The notes under the pieces were generated by a model. It saw nothing but the letters and a program-made list of their open reading frames with translations, was not told the DNA's origin and did no database searches. Both the position numbers and the translations under genes were made by a program. A DNA stretch of 64,000 nt, from assembly GCF_000377645.1 (NCBI RefSeq), contig NZ_KB898472.1:163231-227230 (forward strand), in the 5' to 3' direction. Positions 37,380 to 48,393 of the stretch are shown piece after piece (position 1 is the stretch's first letter; every line of letters begins with the position of its first letter). The stretch comes from Thiomonas sp. FB-6 (GTDB lineage: Bacteria > Pseudomonadota > Gammaproteobacteria > Burkholderiales > Burkholderiaceae_C).

Positions 37380-39047
37380 TCAGAGCACCGTGAACTGCCC
37401 CATCATTCCGTTGCCCTCGTGCTCGAGGATGTGGCAGTGGTACATGTAGGGATGCGCCTCGTCGGCCCGCTGCGTGAAACGCATGGCCAGGCGCACCGTC
37501 TCGCCGCGGTGCACGAGCACCGTGTCCTTGTGGCCGCGTTCCCACTCGGGCGGGCTCGCGCCATCGCGCGACAACACCTGGTATGACACGCCATGCACGT
37601 GGATCGGGTGCGCCATGTGGGCCTCGTTGCGCAGTTCCCAGATCTCCACGCCGCCCAGGCGGGCGCGTTGGTCGATCCGGTTCATTTGCATGAATTGATC
37701 GTTGATCGAAAACAGGTTCTGGCCGCCCACGCCGAGGCTCATGCCGCCCGGGCCCGAGTGGATCGGGGCGCCGCGGTCCACGTTGCGCGGCCCACCCATC
37801 ATCGAGCCCATGCGCATGCCCTGGAGGGTGAAGCGCCGCACCCTGGCCGCCGCGACGGCAAGCGGATCGATCTCGGCCAGCTTCGCGGGAACGCCGGATT
37901 GCGCCCCGCTGGGCGCGCCGACGCGCAACTGCAGCAAGTCGATGGTGCTCTGGTCCCAGGCGTCGGAGTCCATCGGCGAACCGTTGAGGGCATCGACCAC
38001 CTCGGCGGAGCGGCTCTGCAGCACCAGCTGCCTGCCCTGATCTCCGGACAGATCGACGACGACCTCCGCCCGCTCACCCGGCGCGAGCACCAGGCGTCGG
38101 GTCGCCGCGGGACGAGCCAGCAGTCCGGCATCGGAGGCGACGACCTGGAAAGCTCGTCCGTCGTCGAAGGCAAAGTTGTAGATGCGGGCGTTGGAGCCGT
38201 TGAGCAGACGCAGGCGAACGTGTTGCGCCGGCACCGAGACATAGGGCTGCTCACACCCGTTGACCAGGAAGCGATCGCCCTTCATACCCATCAGGTCGTG
38301 CATGCTGGTCATGTAGAGCAGCGTGCCGTCGGCCGCGATGCGGCGGTCCTGGACGATCACCGGGATGTCATCGACGCCCCAGGTATGCGGAAGCCCGAGG
38401 CGGCGATCCACACCGTCATCGACCAGCAACAGCCCGGCCAGGCCCGCATAGGCCTGCGCACCGGTGCGCGTGTCGGGGTGAGGATGAAACCACAATGTCG
38501 CCCCCGGTTGGTCGAGCGTGAAACCGACCCGCTGCGTCCCTCCCGCCTGTATCGGGCTGTGCGGGCCTCCGTCGGACGCCCCCGGCACGATGGCGCCATG
38601 CCAATGCAAGGTCGTCGACTGCTCAAGCCCATTGCGCACCTCCACGCGCACCGGCTGTGCGCGAGGAACGACCAACGCGGGACCGAGCATGGAGCCGTTG
38701 TAACCCCAGGTAGGAGTCCGCAACCCGGCAACCAGTTCGCTGGCGCCCGCCTGCGCGCTCAACGCGAAGTGCAGCACGCCGTCGCGCCTGTCGCCGCGCA
38801 GTTGCGGCGGAATCGGAAGGGATCGCTGAAAAGGCCGAGCAGGAAGTAGTGCGGCGCCTGCCTGCGCGTTCATCATGGGGCCCATCCGACCCAGCCCTTG
38901 CGAAGCTGCGGCGCGCATAAGCAGCGCTGGAGCCACCAGCATGCCCGATGCAAGCACCAGCCCGCGGCGCCTTGCATCGACAGTGCCAGTCCTCGGGGGC
39001 AGAACGCTCGCGCTGCTCGCGAGACGCGACGTATTCCAGGATTTCAT
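37380..39047 (-). CDS. CueO-like multicopper oxidase
   Basis: 555 aa. A basic leader with a hydrophobic segment (VLASGMLVAPALLMRAAAS) precedes three cupredoxin domains. Ligand motifs are LHWHGAIVPG, WFHPHPDTRTG, HPIHVHGVSY and MYHCHILEHEGNGMMG. It differs clearly from the CopA at 28210 and looks closer to CueO/FtsP-type enzymes. It probably oxidises Cu(I) in the periplasm. It stands alone with its own regulatory box 118 bp upstream. Confidence 0.92.
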   Translation of the reverse strand: MKSWNTSRLASSASVLPPRTGTVDARRRGLVLASGMLVAPALLMRAAASQGLGRMGPMMNAQAGAALLPARPFQRSLPIPPQLRGDRRDGVLHFALSAQAGASELVAGLRTPTWGYNGSMLGPALVVPRAQPVRVEVRNGLEQSTTLHWHGAIVPGASDGGPHSPIQAGGTQRVGFTLDQPGATLWFHPHPDTRTGAQAYAGLAGLLLVDDGVDRRLGLPHTWGVDDIPVIVQDRRIAADGTLLYMTSMHDLMGMKGDRFLVNGCEQPYVSVPAQHVRLRLLNGSNARIYNFAFDDGRAFQVVASDAGLLARPAATRRLVLAPGERAEVVVDLSGDQGRQLVLQSRSAEVVDALNGSPMDSDAWDQSTIDLLQLRVGAPSGAQSGVPAKLAEIDPLAVAAARVRRFTLQGMRMGSMMGGPRNVDRGAPIHSGPGGMSLGVGGQNLFSINDQFMQMNRIDQRARLGGVEIWELRNEAHMAHPIHVHGVSYQVLSRDGASPPEWERGHKDTVLVHRGETVRLAMRFTQRADEAHPYMYHCHILEHEGNGMMGQFTVL

Positions 39048-39164
39048 GGGACAACACCTTTGGGTGAGAGACTTGGATCGCGTCGGTCATGAAGCGCGCC
39101 ATGCGCGCATCCGACCTACGAGACGAGCCTATGCCTCCGGTGCTGTCGACTCGATGACGGCTGC

Positions 39165-39180
39165 GTGAAATTGCTGTCAT
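39165..39180. promoter_or_regulatory. CusR/CopR-type box upstream of second oxidase
   Basis: GTGAAA-TTGC-TGTCAT, 118 bp before ATG 39047; the right half is perfect and the left half has two mismatches to ATGACA. Confidence 0.5.
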
Positions 39181-39279
39181 CTTCAGGCCGCGTCGGCGCG
39201 TCACCTGCCGCGGCTGCGATTCAACGCGTCCCCCACAGGGCCGCGCCGTCGTCAGGCAGACCAACCTCGCCCGAGCGAC

Positions 39280-39675
39280 TCAGCCGCGCAGCGACTCGGC
39301 CACGCGCTGCAACCTCGAACGAACCTCCCTACCCAGACTCTCGATCTCGGGCCGGGCGACCATGCCCAGCACCGCCTGCGGATCCATGAACACGACATGG
39401 ACCCTGCCATCGGCATCCTCGCGCACGACCACGTTGCAGGGGAGCAGAGCCCCGATATCCGGGTCGGTCTGCAGGGCCTGGTGCGCGAAATGGGGGTTGC
39501 AGGCTCCGAGAATCAGGTACGGGCGCTGTTCCACGCCGAGCTTGGCCTTGAGCGTGGCCTGCACGTCAATGGTGGTCAGCACGCCGAAACCCTCCTGCTT
39601 GAGCGCGTCGGTGGCGGCCTGCACGGTGGACTCGAAGCCCTTCGGGCTGCGGACGCTGAAGACGTAGGAACTCAT
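39280..39675 (-). CDS. DUF302 protein
   Basis: 131 aa covering a complete DUF302 domain (FESTVQAATDALKQEGFGVL; ILGACNPHFAHQALQTDPDIG; LLPCNVVVRE). Two Cys residues, in GACNPH and LPCNV, are typical of the family and may bind a soft metal or thiol. No signal peptide. It lies 62 bp after the copper ATPase and is probably cotranscribed with it. Biochemical role unknown. Confidence 0.88.
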   Translation of the reverse strand: MSSYVFSVRSPKGFESTVQAATDALKQEGFGVLTTIDVQATLKAKLGVEQRPYLILGACNPHFAHQALQTDPDIGALLPCNVVVREDADGRVHVVFMDPQAVLGMVARPEIESLGREVRSRLQRVAESLRG

Positions 39676-39737
39676 GACACTCTCCTCGTGGAAGCTGGGG
39701 TCGGCTCATGCATTTTGCCGCTTGGCCGCTCGCGGCC

Positions 39738-42116
<2,379 letters not shown>

Positions 42117-42262
42117 CGTGTTCCCTCCTGATCGGGATTGCTTCGACCCTCGCGCATCCAGGCGGCGCGGGGTCCGCGATCGCAGGCTCGCCCGGAGCCT
42201 CGACTCATTGGCTGATCATCTACAGTCTAGGCATTCATTTCCATCGGGCACATGACCGCGCG

Positions 42263-42278
42263 ATGACGATCCTGTCAC
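42263..42278. promoter_or_regulatory. CusR/CopR-type box between copper ATPase and dsbA-like gene
   Basis: ATGACG-ATCC-TGTCAC lies in the middle of the divergent intergenic region, 147 bp from the ATPase start and 138 bp from the dsbA-like start, so it could control both. Confidence 0.6.
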
Positions 42279-42415
42279 GTTCGAGGGCACGCGGCCCCGA
42301 GGCCGGCCTGACATGGATTCCCGCTGCTTCAAGTCAAAGGTCATCCCGTCGATCACGGCTACGGTTTGCTGCGGCGAACCGACGCCGCACGCCTCACCTA
42401 TTCGAGAACCTGATC

Positions 42416-43084
42416 ATGAATGGACATCCGATACAACGCCTCCTCGCCCTGCTCACCATGCTTCTCGCGATCGCCGTGGGCGCCACGATCACGCAAGCCG
42501 CCGAACCCTTCCAGAGGGGCACGGGCTACAACGAGCTGTCCGCGCGCCAGCCGGTGGGGCACCCGGGCAAGGTCGTGGTCACGGAGTTCTTCTGGTACAA
42601 CTGTCCGCACTGCAATGCGCTTGAGCCCGAACTCGACGCGTGGGTCCGCAGGCAGCCGGCCTACGTGGTGGTCGAACGCGTTCCAGTGGCCTTCACGGCG
42701 AAGTTCATCCCGCAGCAAAAGCTCTACTACACGCTGCTCGCGCTGGGCAAGGTGGACAGCCTGCAGGGTGCCATCTTCCAGGCCATTCATGAACAGCACA
42801 TCGCGCTGAACACTCCGGACCAGATGGCCACGTGGCTGGCCGCGCACGGCATCGCCAGGCAGACCTTCCTTGCGACCTTCAACTCCTTCGGCGTGGCCAT
42901 GCAGGCCCGACGCGCCACGCAGATGATGAACGACTATGGCATCGACGGCGTACCGACCATGGCGGTGGAAGGCACCTACGAGGTCTCGGGCGACCTTCCG
43001 CAGACCCCGACCGACGGCCGCATCCTGCAAGCCGTCGATTACCTCGTGGGCCGGGTCCACGCGCAGCAGGCCGGCGCGAGGTAA
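42416..43084 (+). CDS. DsbA-like periplasmic oxidoreductase
   Basis: 222 aa. A signal peptide (LALLTMLLAIAVGATITQAA) precedes a DsbA fold with active site EFFWYNCPHCNALEP and cis-Pro region DGVPTMAVEGTY. It closely fits betaproteobacterial DsbA/DsbL proteins, which form disulfides in secreted proteins. It is the only rightward gene in this part of the copper island, with a box 138 bp upstream, suggesting copper-induced disulfide repair. Confidence 0.9.
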   Translation: MNGHPIQRLLALLTMLLAIAVGATITQAAEPFQRGTGYNELSARQPVGHPGKVVVTEFFWYNCPHCNALEPELDAWVRRQPAYVVVERVPVAFTAKFIPQQKLYYTLLALGKVDSLQGAIFQAIHEQHIALNTPDQMATWLAAHGIARQTFLATFNSFGVAMQARRATQMMNDYGIDGVPTMAVEGTYEVSGDLPQTPTDGRILQAVDYLVGRVHAQQAGAR

Positions 43085-43102
43085 CCGCGGCCGTCGGGCG
43101 GC

Positions 43103-43124
43103 CGGTGCCCCGGCGAGGGCACCG
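43103..43124. terminator. Hairpin between convergent genes
   Basis: CGGTGCCC-CGGCGA-GGGCACCG is a perfect 8-bp stem between the convergent dsbA-like and 43133 genes. No T-run follows. Confidence 0.5.
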
Positions 43125-43132
43125 CGCAGCGG

Positions 43133-43588
43133 CTACGCCGCTGCCGTGCGCGCGATGATCCAGTTGCCTGTAAAGCCCGTGACGGTAACTCTCTGCCCCG
43201 GTTCCAGGCAAGGATGCTGCATCATCGCGTGGGTATGAAGCACCAGGATGCGCGTGCCGTTGTCGAGGTCGATCCCGTTGTGGCAATGGCTCAGGCCCCG
43301 CGGGTCGGGCGCGCAGTTCGTGTCGCCGGTCACGGTTCCGCGCAGCGTCGCTCCGCGCGGAAGCTCGATGCCGCCGATGATCTGCAGCAGGGACATGCCC
43401 CCTTGGCCATTGTCGGCCCAGCTTCGTATCGGCGCGCCGGCCGGAATGCGCGGTTCATCGGGCACCGCGAGCTGCGTGGCCCGGGCGTGGGACACCCAGA
43501 ACAGCGCCCCGCCCACGACGCCGGCCAGAGCCAGCACCGCGGCGGCACGGCGCAACGAGACGAAGGAAAGGCTTCGTGAGGCTTGCAT
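43133..43588 (-). CDS. Exported Cys/His protein of unknown function
   Basis: 151 aa. One N-terminal membrane/signal segment (AAAVLALAGVVGGALFWVS). The mature part contains TNCAPDPRGLSHCHNGIDL and LVLHTHAMMQHPCLEPGQ, giving several possible metal ligands, and a small beta-barrel-like tail (RVTVTGFTGNWIIAR). No family is recognised. A box 102 bp upstream places it in the copper regulon, so a role in copper binding is plausible. Confidence 0.7.
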   Translation of the reverse strand: MQASRSLSFVSLRRAAAVLALAGVVGGALFWVSHARATQLAVPDEPRIPAGAPIRSWADNGQGGMSLLQIIGGIELPRGATLRGTVTGDTNCAPDPRGLSHCHNGIDLDNGTRILVLHTHAMMQHPCLEPGQRVTVTGFTGNWIIARTAAA

Positions 43589-43689
43589 GGTCGTCGATCT
43601 CCGGGCGAATCAGGGATGCGGACAGGCGCGCTGGGCCTGCGTTTTCAGACATGATCGCCCTCGGTTCCCGACACGCCGATGACCGTGCG

Positions 43690-43705
43690 ATGACAATTGC
43701 GTCAG
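43690..43705. promoter_or_regulatory. CusR/CopR-type box upstream of the Cys/His protein
   Basis: ATGACA-ATTG-CGTCAG, 102 bp before ATG 43588; the left half is perfect. Confidence 0.55.
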
Positions 43706-43754
43706 ATTCGCGCCGCACCTGCCGTACCGAGGCCGGGCAAGCCGCGTTCCGACA

Positions 43755-44435
43755 TCACCGGATGATGAATCGGCCAACCATGCCCTTCTCGGCATGCTCG
43801 GGTGTCGGGCACACGTTCCAGTACGTTCCCGGCTCGCCGGCGACGAAGCTGGTGGAAAGCGCCGCATAGCTTGCAGCCTGCAGGCGACTGTCGCTGCGCC
43901 ACGGCAGCAAGGGCTCGAGCTGCACCAGCCCCGGGCCGGCCGCCATCATGGACATGTAGGGATAGGGCGGCGGAACCGGTGTAATGATCAGCCCGTGCTC
44001 CATGTTGCCGCCGTAGTCCATGTTGACCAGGTCGATGCGCACGGTGGCGCCGCGAGGAACCACCAGCGTCGGGTTGGTCAACCCTGCCACCTCGAAGGTC
44101 TGGTCCGGGTGGCCGGGCTGCAGGGCGACCATCGCGATGCGCACGTCACGGCCGCTGTAGGTCACCGTGTTGCTGCGAGCGTCCACCCGGGCGCCCTGCG
44201 CGCTGCCGGCCAGGAAGTCACGCACCTGCGCGTAATCCAGCACCGCCCCGCCCCAGCCGGGCTCGACGGGCCGGTCGGACTGGGCGAAACCCATCATGCC
44301 GCCGCCCATCATGCCGCCGTAAGCTCCGTAACCTCCACCGGCCATTTGCGCCTGGGCGCTGGTGCCCCAGGCCGCGGCCAGCAGGGCCGCCATCACGAAG
44401 GCGCCGCGCGCGCGGCGCCTGACCGTCGGTTTCAT
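43755..44435 (-). CDS. Rusticyanin-like blue copper protein
   Basis: 226 aa with signal peptide (MAALLAAAWGTSAQA) and a Met/Gly tract (GGMMGGGMMGFAQ). From ~65 the sequence tracks rusticyanin: VRDFLAGSAQGARVD, NTVTYSGRDVRIAMVAL, NPTLVVPRGATVRIDLVN. Type-1 ligands are H147 (NMEHGL), C209, H214 and M219 (NVCPTPEHAEKGM), the same C-x4-H-x4-M spacing as rusticyanin. In acidophilic iron oxidisers rusticyanin carries electrons; here, in a copper island, it may store or shuttle copper instead. Confidence 0.88.
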   Translation of the reverse strand: MKPTVRRRARGAFVMAALLAAAWGTSAQAQMAGGGYGAYGGMMGGGMMGFAQSDRPVEPGWGGAVLDYAQVRDFLAGSAQGARVDARSNTVTYSGRDVRIAMVALQPGHPDQTFEVAGLTNPTLVVPRGATVRIDLVNMDYGGNMEHGLIITPVPPPYPYMSMMAAGPGLVQLEPLLPWRSDSRLQAASYAALSTSFVAGEPGTYWNVCPTPEHAEKGMVGRFIIR

Positions 44436-44558
44436 CGCATACTCCTGTTTGGCGAGTTACGTCAGGCGCCCCGAAGGGCGCCGGGGCTCGCCGAGGTTCC
44501 GCCGGGCCGGCAAGCGGGGATTTCGGTTTCTCACGCAGGCCGCCCGGCGGGGCTGGAC

Positions 44559-45323
44559 TCAAGGCGCGTCGCCGAGGCTTTCGTGCTGCTGCGGCGTCAG
44601 CACCGCGTCGATCTGCCTGGCCGCCTCGAGACGGTTGCGCAGCATCTGCAGTCGCACGTTCGACAGCGCAGTGGCGCGCTTCATGATCGCGTCGACATCG
44701 AGCTTGTTGCCGACGGCCTGCCCCCAGGACTCGAACATGACCTTCTGCATGGACTGCATCAGCGGCCACTGCTTGTCGAATAAGGCTTTCTCGATACCCA
44801 CGAGCTTCGTGCGCTGCGCGTCACTGAGCTGGGGATTCACGCCCCATCCCCCGTAGCCGCCGAAGCCGCCCATCATGCCGGGACCGTAGCCGCCGTAGCC
44901 CGCCATCATCCCCGGACCGAAGCCGCCATAGCCCCCGTAGCCTCCCATCATCCCGGGGCCGAAGCCGCCATAGCGCGCCATCATCCCCGGACCGTAGCCG
45001 CCGTAGCCGCCGTAGCCGCCGTAGCCGCCATAGCCTCCCATCATGCCGGGACCGAAGCCACCGTAGCCGCCATGTGCCCATCCCCGCGGGTGCGGACCCA
45101 CGGCTCCACGCTGCCAAGCACCGCCCGCATAGCCCGGACCATAGCCGCCCATCATGCCCGGGCCCATGCCGTAGCCGTAGCCCGGGCCGTAGACGTCGGA
45201 CTGCGAGGTCGTCGCGGGAGCGCTGGCCGTTCCTGCCGCCAGGGCAGGAAGCGCGGCCGCGGCGAGGATCATCATCGGCGCGGCCACCAGGCCGAGCGCC
45301 GCACGCTTGTTCCACTTGATCAT
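44559..45323 (-). CDS. Spy/CpxP-like periplasmic protein with Gly-Tyr-Met repeats
   Basis: 254 aa from MIKWNKRAALGLV (AAGGAG ribosome site), with a signal peptide ending ALPALAAG. Residues ~42-165 are low-complexity repeats such as GGYGGYGPGMM and GGYGGFGPGMM. Residues ~170-254 are helical with an LTPQQ motif near the end and LSDAQRTKLVGIEKALFDK, the Spy/CpxP/CnrX fold. The family senses or chaperones under envelope metal stress; the Met repeats may bind copper. Confidence 0.8.
   Translation of the reverse strand: MIKWNKRAALGLVAAPMMILAAAALPALAAGTASAPATTSQSDVYGPGYGYGMGPGMMGGYGPGYAGGAWQRGAVGPHPRGWAHGGYGGFGPGMMGGYGGYGGYGGYGGYGPGMMARYGGFGPGMMGGYGGYGGFGPGMMAGYGGYGPGMMGGFGGYGGWGVNPQLSDAQRTKLVGIEKALFDKQWPLMQSMQKVMFESWGQAVGNKLDVDAIMKRATALSNVRLQMLRNRLEAARQIDAVLTPQQHESLGDAP
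44840..45200. repeat. In-gene Gly-Tyr-Met repeat tract
   Basis: Codons for GYGGYGGYGPGMM-type units repeat many times, producing irregular short tandem repeats. The unit length varies and there are no spacers. Replication slippage probably changes its length among strains. Confidence 0.85.
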
Positions 45324-45354
45324 GATTCGCTCCTTTGCGAACAGAAAATCCGAT

Positions 45355-45624
45355 TCAATGCAGGTCCAGGTCGGCGCGCCGGCGCTTGTATTCGTCGGCG
45401 TCGATCTCCCCCCGCGCATAACGCTCGTCCAGGATGGCTCGTGCCGAAGACCCCGGGACCCTCGGCGTGGCGTGATGCCCACGCATGCCGATGAACACGT
45501 CGCGCAGCAGTCCCACCACGAGCGCCACGACGACGATGACCAGCAGCAGCATGAACACCCAGCCGAAGCCGCCCATCATCCCGTAACCCCATCCCCATCC
45601 ACCGGGGTGTCCGTACCACATCAT
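45355..45624 (-). CDS. SHOCT-domain small membrane protein
   Basis: 89 aa from MMWYGHPGGWGWGYGMM with an AAGGAG ribosome site. One membrane helix (WVFMLLLVIVVVALVVGLL), then a C-terminal SHOCT motif (ILDERYARGEIDADEYKRR). Such proteins are common in metal islands; the SHOCT motif is thought to mediate oligomerisation. A regulatory box 119 bp upstream is shared with the divergent two-component operon. Confidence 0.88.
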   Translation of the reverse strand: MMWYGHPGGWGWGYGMMGGFGWVFMLLLVIVVVALVVGLLRDVFIGMRGHHATPRVPGSSARAILDERYARGEIDADEYKRRRADLDLH

Positions 45625-45742
45625 GTCGTTCTCCTTTCGGTCGGTTCGCGTCCGACACTCGCGGCAGGTCGCGTTGCGCGCCGCCACCGGATGCCTTATA
45701 CCCAGATTAGTATCTGGCGCCTGTCCCCCGGATGACCCGTCG

Positions 45743-45758
45743 ATTACATTGATGTCAT
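45743..45758. promoter_or_regulatory. CusR/CopR-type box between SHOCT gene and cusRS-like operon
   Basis: ATTACA-TTGA-TGTCAT, 61 bp before the response regulator and 119 bp before the SHOCT gene. It implies autoregulation. Confidence 0.65.
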
Positions 45759-45818
45759 CTTGCGGTCATGCGTGCGCAAGCATGCACTGGCTAGAGTGCA
45801 GGCAAGGACGGTACATTG

Positions 45819-46505
45819 ATGAAACTGCTCATGGTCGAAGACGAGGCCAAGACGGCCGATTACCTGCGCCAGGGATTGAGCGAAGCTGGTTTTGTCGTCG
45901 ATCTCGCGCGCAACGGCCTGGACGGACACCATCTCGCGATAACCGGCGACCACGACCTGATCGTGCTCGACGTGATGCTTCCCGACGTCGACGGCTGGCG
46001 CATCCTGCGCGCGCTGCGCGAAGCCGGGCGCGACGTTCCGGTGCTGTTCCTGACCGCGCGCGACAGCGTCGAGGACCGCGTCAAGGGGCTGGAGCTCGGC
46101 GCCGACGACTATCTGGTCAAGCCCTTTGCCTTCACCGAGTTGCTGGCGCGCGTGCGCACGCTGCTGCGGCGGGGTCGCAACCCCGCGCTGGCCGAGAAGC
46201 TGCAGGTCGCCGACCTGGTGCTCGACCTGCCTCGGCGACGGGCCAGTCGCGGCGGCACGCGCATCGCCCTGAGCAACAAGGAATTCGCGCTGCTCGAGCT
46301 GCTGGTGCGGCGCCAGGGCGAGGTGCTGCCGCGCTCGCTGATCGCCTCGCAGGTGTGGGACATGAACTTCGACAGCGACACCAACGTCATCGACGTGGCC
46401 ATCCGGCGCCTGCGCGCGAAGGTGGACGACGCTTTCTCACCCAAGCTGATCCACACCGTGCGCGGCATGGGCTACACGCTGGACCTGCCCGATGCCGACG
46501 ATTGA
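45819..46505 (+). CDS. cusR: CusR/CopR-like response regulator
   Basis: 228 aa OmpR-family regulator. Receiver domain ~1-115 with acidic pocket MVEDEAK, phospho-Asp in [11 protein letters not shown] (D51) and Lys in YLVKPFAF. Winged-helix domain ~125-222 ([33 protein letters not shown]). The ATG at 45819 is preferred over a TTG one codon earlier. It overlaps the kinase gene by 14 bp. It most likely binds the six 6-4-6 boxes in this island. Confidence 0.92.
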   Translation: MKLLMVEDEAKTADYLRQGLSEAGFVVDLARNGLDGHHLAITGDHDLIVLDVMLPDVDGWRILRALREAGRDVPVLFLTARDSVEDRVKGLELGADDYLVKPFAFTELLARVRTLLRRGRNPALAEKLQVADLVLDLPRRRASRGGTRIALSNKEFALLELLVRRQGEVLPRSLIASQVWDMNFDSDTNVIDVAIRRLRAKVDDAFSPKLIHTVRGMGYTLDLPDADD

Positions 46506-47928
46506 GCCGGGCGCGGTGCGCATCGGGCGCCGCGCGCGTCGCCCGGCCTCGCTGGCGCTGCGCGTGACGGCGTGGGTCGGCCTCGCCACCACGCTGACCT
46601 TCCTGGTCGCGGCGTGGGCGCTGGAAGTGTCGATCGAGGAGCATTTCGCGGGCCAGGACCTGGCGCAGCTTCGTCCGGTGGCGCAGACCCTGCGCCTGTC
46701 CCTCGACGACGCGGCCGCCGGCGCAGGCAGCGTAGACCTGCAACGGCGTTTCGCCGAGACCATCGCGGACCACCACGAGGTGTATTTCCGGGTCGAGGGC
46801 GCGGACGGCCGCGTGCTGTACGACGCGACGCCGTCGGGGCTTGCCGCCCGCGCGCACGCCGAACCGGCCGTGCAGAAGCTGGATGCCGCGGCGCTGCGCA
46901 TCTGGACCACCGGCGGGCGCAGCTACCGCGGCGCGGTGCTGCGCATCGACCGCGACACCGTGATCCTGGCAACCGCCATCGGCTACCACCTGCACTTTCT
47001 CGCCGCGCTGCAGCGCGCGCTGTGGCTGGGTACGCTGTCAGCCAGCGCCTTCAGCGTGCTGGTGGCGTGGCTGGCGGTGCGCCAGGGGCATGCGCCGATC
47101 CGGCGCATCGGCGCGCGCATGCGCGACGTCAGCTCGGAACACCTGGACGTCCGCCTCGACCCGGACAAGGTGCCGGTGGAACTGTCCGAGCTCGTCGCCT
47201 CTTTCAACGCGATGCTCGAGCGCATCGGGCAGAGCTTCGAGCGCCTGTCGAATTTCTCCGCGGACATCGCGCATGAGCTGCGCACACCCGTCACCAACCT
47301 GCGCACCCAGACCCAGGTCGCGCTGTCGCGCGCGCGCAGCGCCCACGATTACCGCGAGATTCTCTACTCCAACCTCGAGGAGTACGAGCGCATGAGCGCG
47401 ATGATCGGCGACTTGCTGTTCCTCGCCCAGGCCGAGCACCAGTTGCTGCGGCCCGAGCCGGCGGAGGTGGACCTGGGCGCCGAGGTCGCCGGGCTGTTCG
47501 AGTATTTCGAAGCCTGGGCCGAGGAGCGCGGGGTCCGCCTGCAAGCTGTCGGCCACGCCCGACGCATCCGTGGCGACCGCGCGATGCTGCGACGCGCACT
47601 GTCGAACCTGCTCTCCAACGCGATTCGCCACACCGCGGCTGGAGCCACGGTCACCGTGCGTCTCGGCAGCGATGCCTCCGGCTGGCTGGAAGTCTGCGTC
47701 GAGAACCCTGGCGCCGACATTACCGCCGAGCACCTGCCCCACCTGTTCGACCGCTTCTACCGCGTCGACCCTTCCCGCCAACGCAACGGCGAGGGAGCCG
47801 GCCTGGGCCTCGCCATCGTGAAATCGATCGTCGAAGCCCATGGGGGAAGCGCAGGCGCCGTGTCGGCCGGAGGCCTCACGCGCTTCTGCATGCGTCTGCC
47901 AGCGCCCGCTTCGAAAGCGCGGCACTGA
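46492..47928 (+). CDS. cusS: CusS/CopS-like sensor histidine kinase
   Basis: 478 aa. Two membrane helices (~25-45 and ~172-195) flank a periplasmic sensor of ~125 residues. HAMP follows, then H-box [17 protein letters not shown]-box [13 protein letters not shown] and G-box [18 protein letters not shown]. The heavy-metal sensor kinase type (CusS) fits by length and layout. It should sense periplasmic Cu/Ag and phosphorylate the overlapping upstream regulator. Confidence 0.92.
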   Translation: MPTIEPGAVRIGRRARRPASLALRVTAWVGLATTLTFLVAAWALEVSIEEHFAGQDLAQLRPVAQTLRLSLDDAAAGAGSVDLQRRFAETIADHHEVYFRVEGADGRVLYDATPSGLAARAHAEPAVQKLDAAALRIWTTGGRSYRGAVLRIDRDTVILATAIGYHLHFLAALQRALWLGTLSASAFSVLVAWLAVRQGHAPIRRIGARMRDVSSEHLDVRLDPDKVPVELSELVASFNAMLERIGQSFERLSNFSADIAHELRTPVTNLRTQTQVALSRARSAHDYREILYSNLEEYERMSAMIGDLLFLAQAEHQLLRPEPAEVDLGAEVAGLFEYFEAWAEERGVRLQAVGHARRIRGDRAMLRRALSNLLSNAIRHTAAGATVTVRLGSDASGWLEVCVENPGADITAEHLPHLFDRFYRVDPSRQRNGEGAGLGLAIVKSIVEAHGGSAGAVSAGGLTRFCMRLPAPASKARH

Positions 47929-48047
47929 CCGTTCCGAGGCGGCATAGCGGAGGGGCCGCCCTGGCCGAGCAACCATGCCTGCGGTGTCAGCTTGTCCCCC
48001 CGCTCCAAGTGTCCGCGAAGCGGGGAGCGACTCGACCTCCCTCGGCC

Positions 48048-48239
48048 CTCAGGCAACTGCAAGATCTGTCCGGTCGACGCCCTCCGCGAGGGCCCGACCT
48101 TCCTCGCCATCGACCCGAGCGAGTGCATCGACTGCGCGGTCTGTGTCCCGGAGTGTCCCGCGCAAGCCATCCTCGCGGAGGACGACGTGCCGGCCGATCA
48201 ACGTATGCTCACGCCGCTGAATGCCGAGCTTGCCCTCGA
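48048..48239 (+). pseudogene. fdxA: Remnant of 7Fe ferredoxin gene (fdxA)
   Basis: The frame reads [18 protein letters not shown] and [17 protein letters not shown], then LTPLNAELA, matching the body of FdxA. The first Cys cluster (normally C-x-x-C-K-x-x-D-C) is incomplete and the C-terminus is replaced at 48240 by an insertion sequence. It is broken at both ends. Confidence 0.8.
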
Positions 48240-48393
48240 TGGCCACACAAACTCCACCACCTTTGGCCACCTAAATTCTCCCACCCTGGCCACGGCGCGA
48301 TGAGGCGCTGACGGGCCGGCGAGCACGCCGGCGGCCAGAGGTCTGGCAGGACGTTACTTTCCCCTCCCTCAACGTCGAGGGAGAGGCACAGAG

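Noticed and set aside
44840..45200. Repeat block resembling a CRISPR array
   Set aside because: Units are short, irregular and in frame within a Spy-like coding sequence, with no spacers or cas genes.
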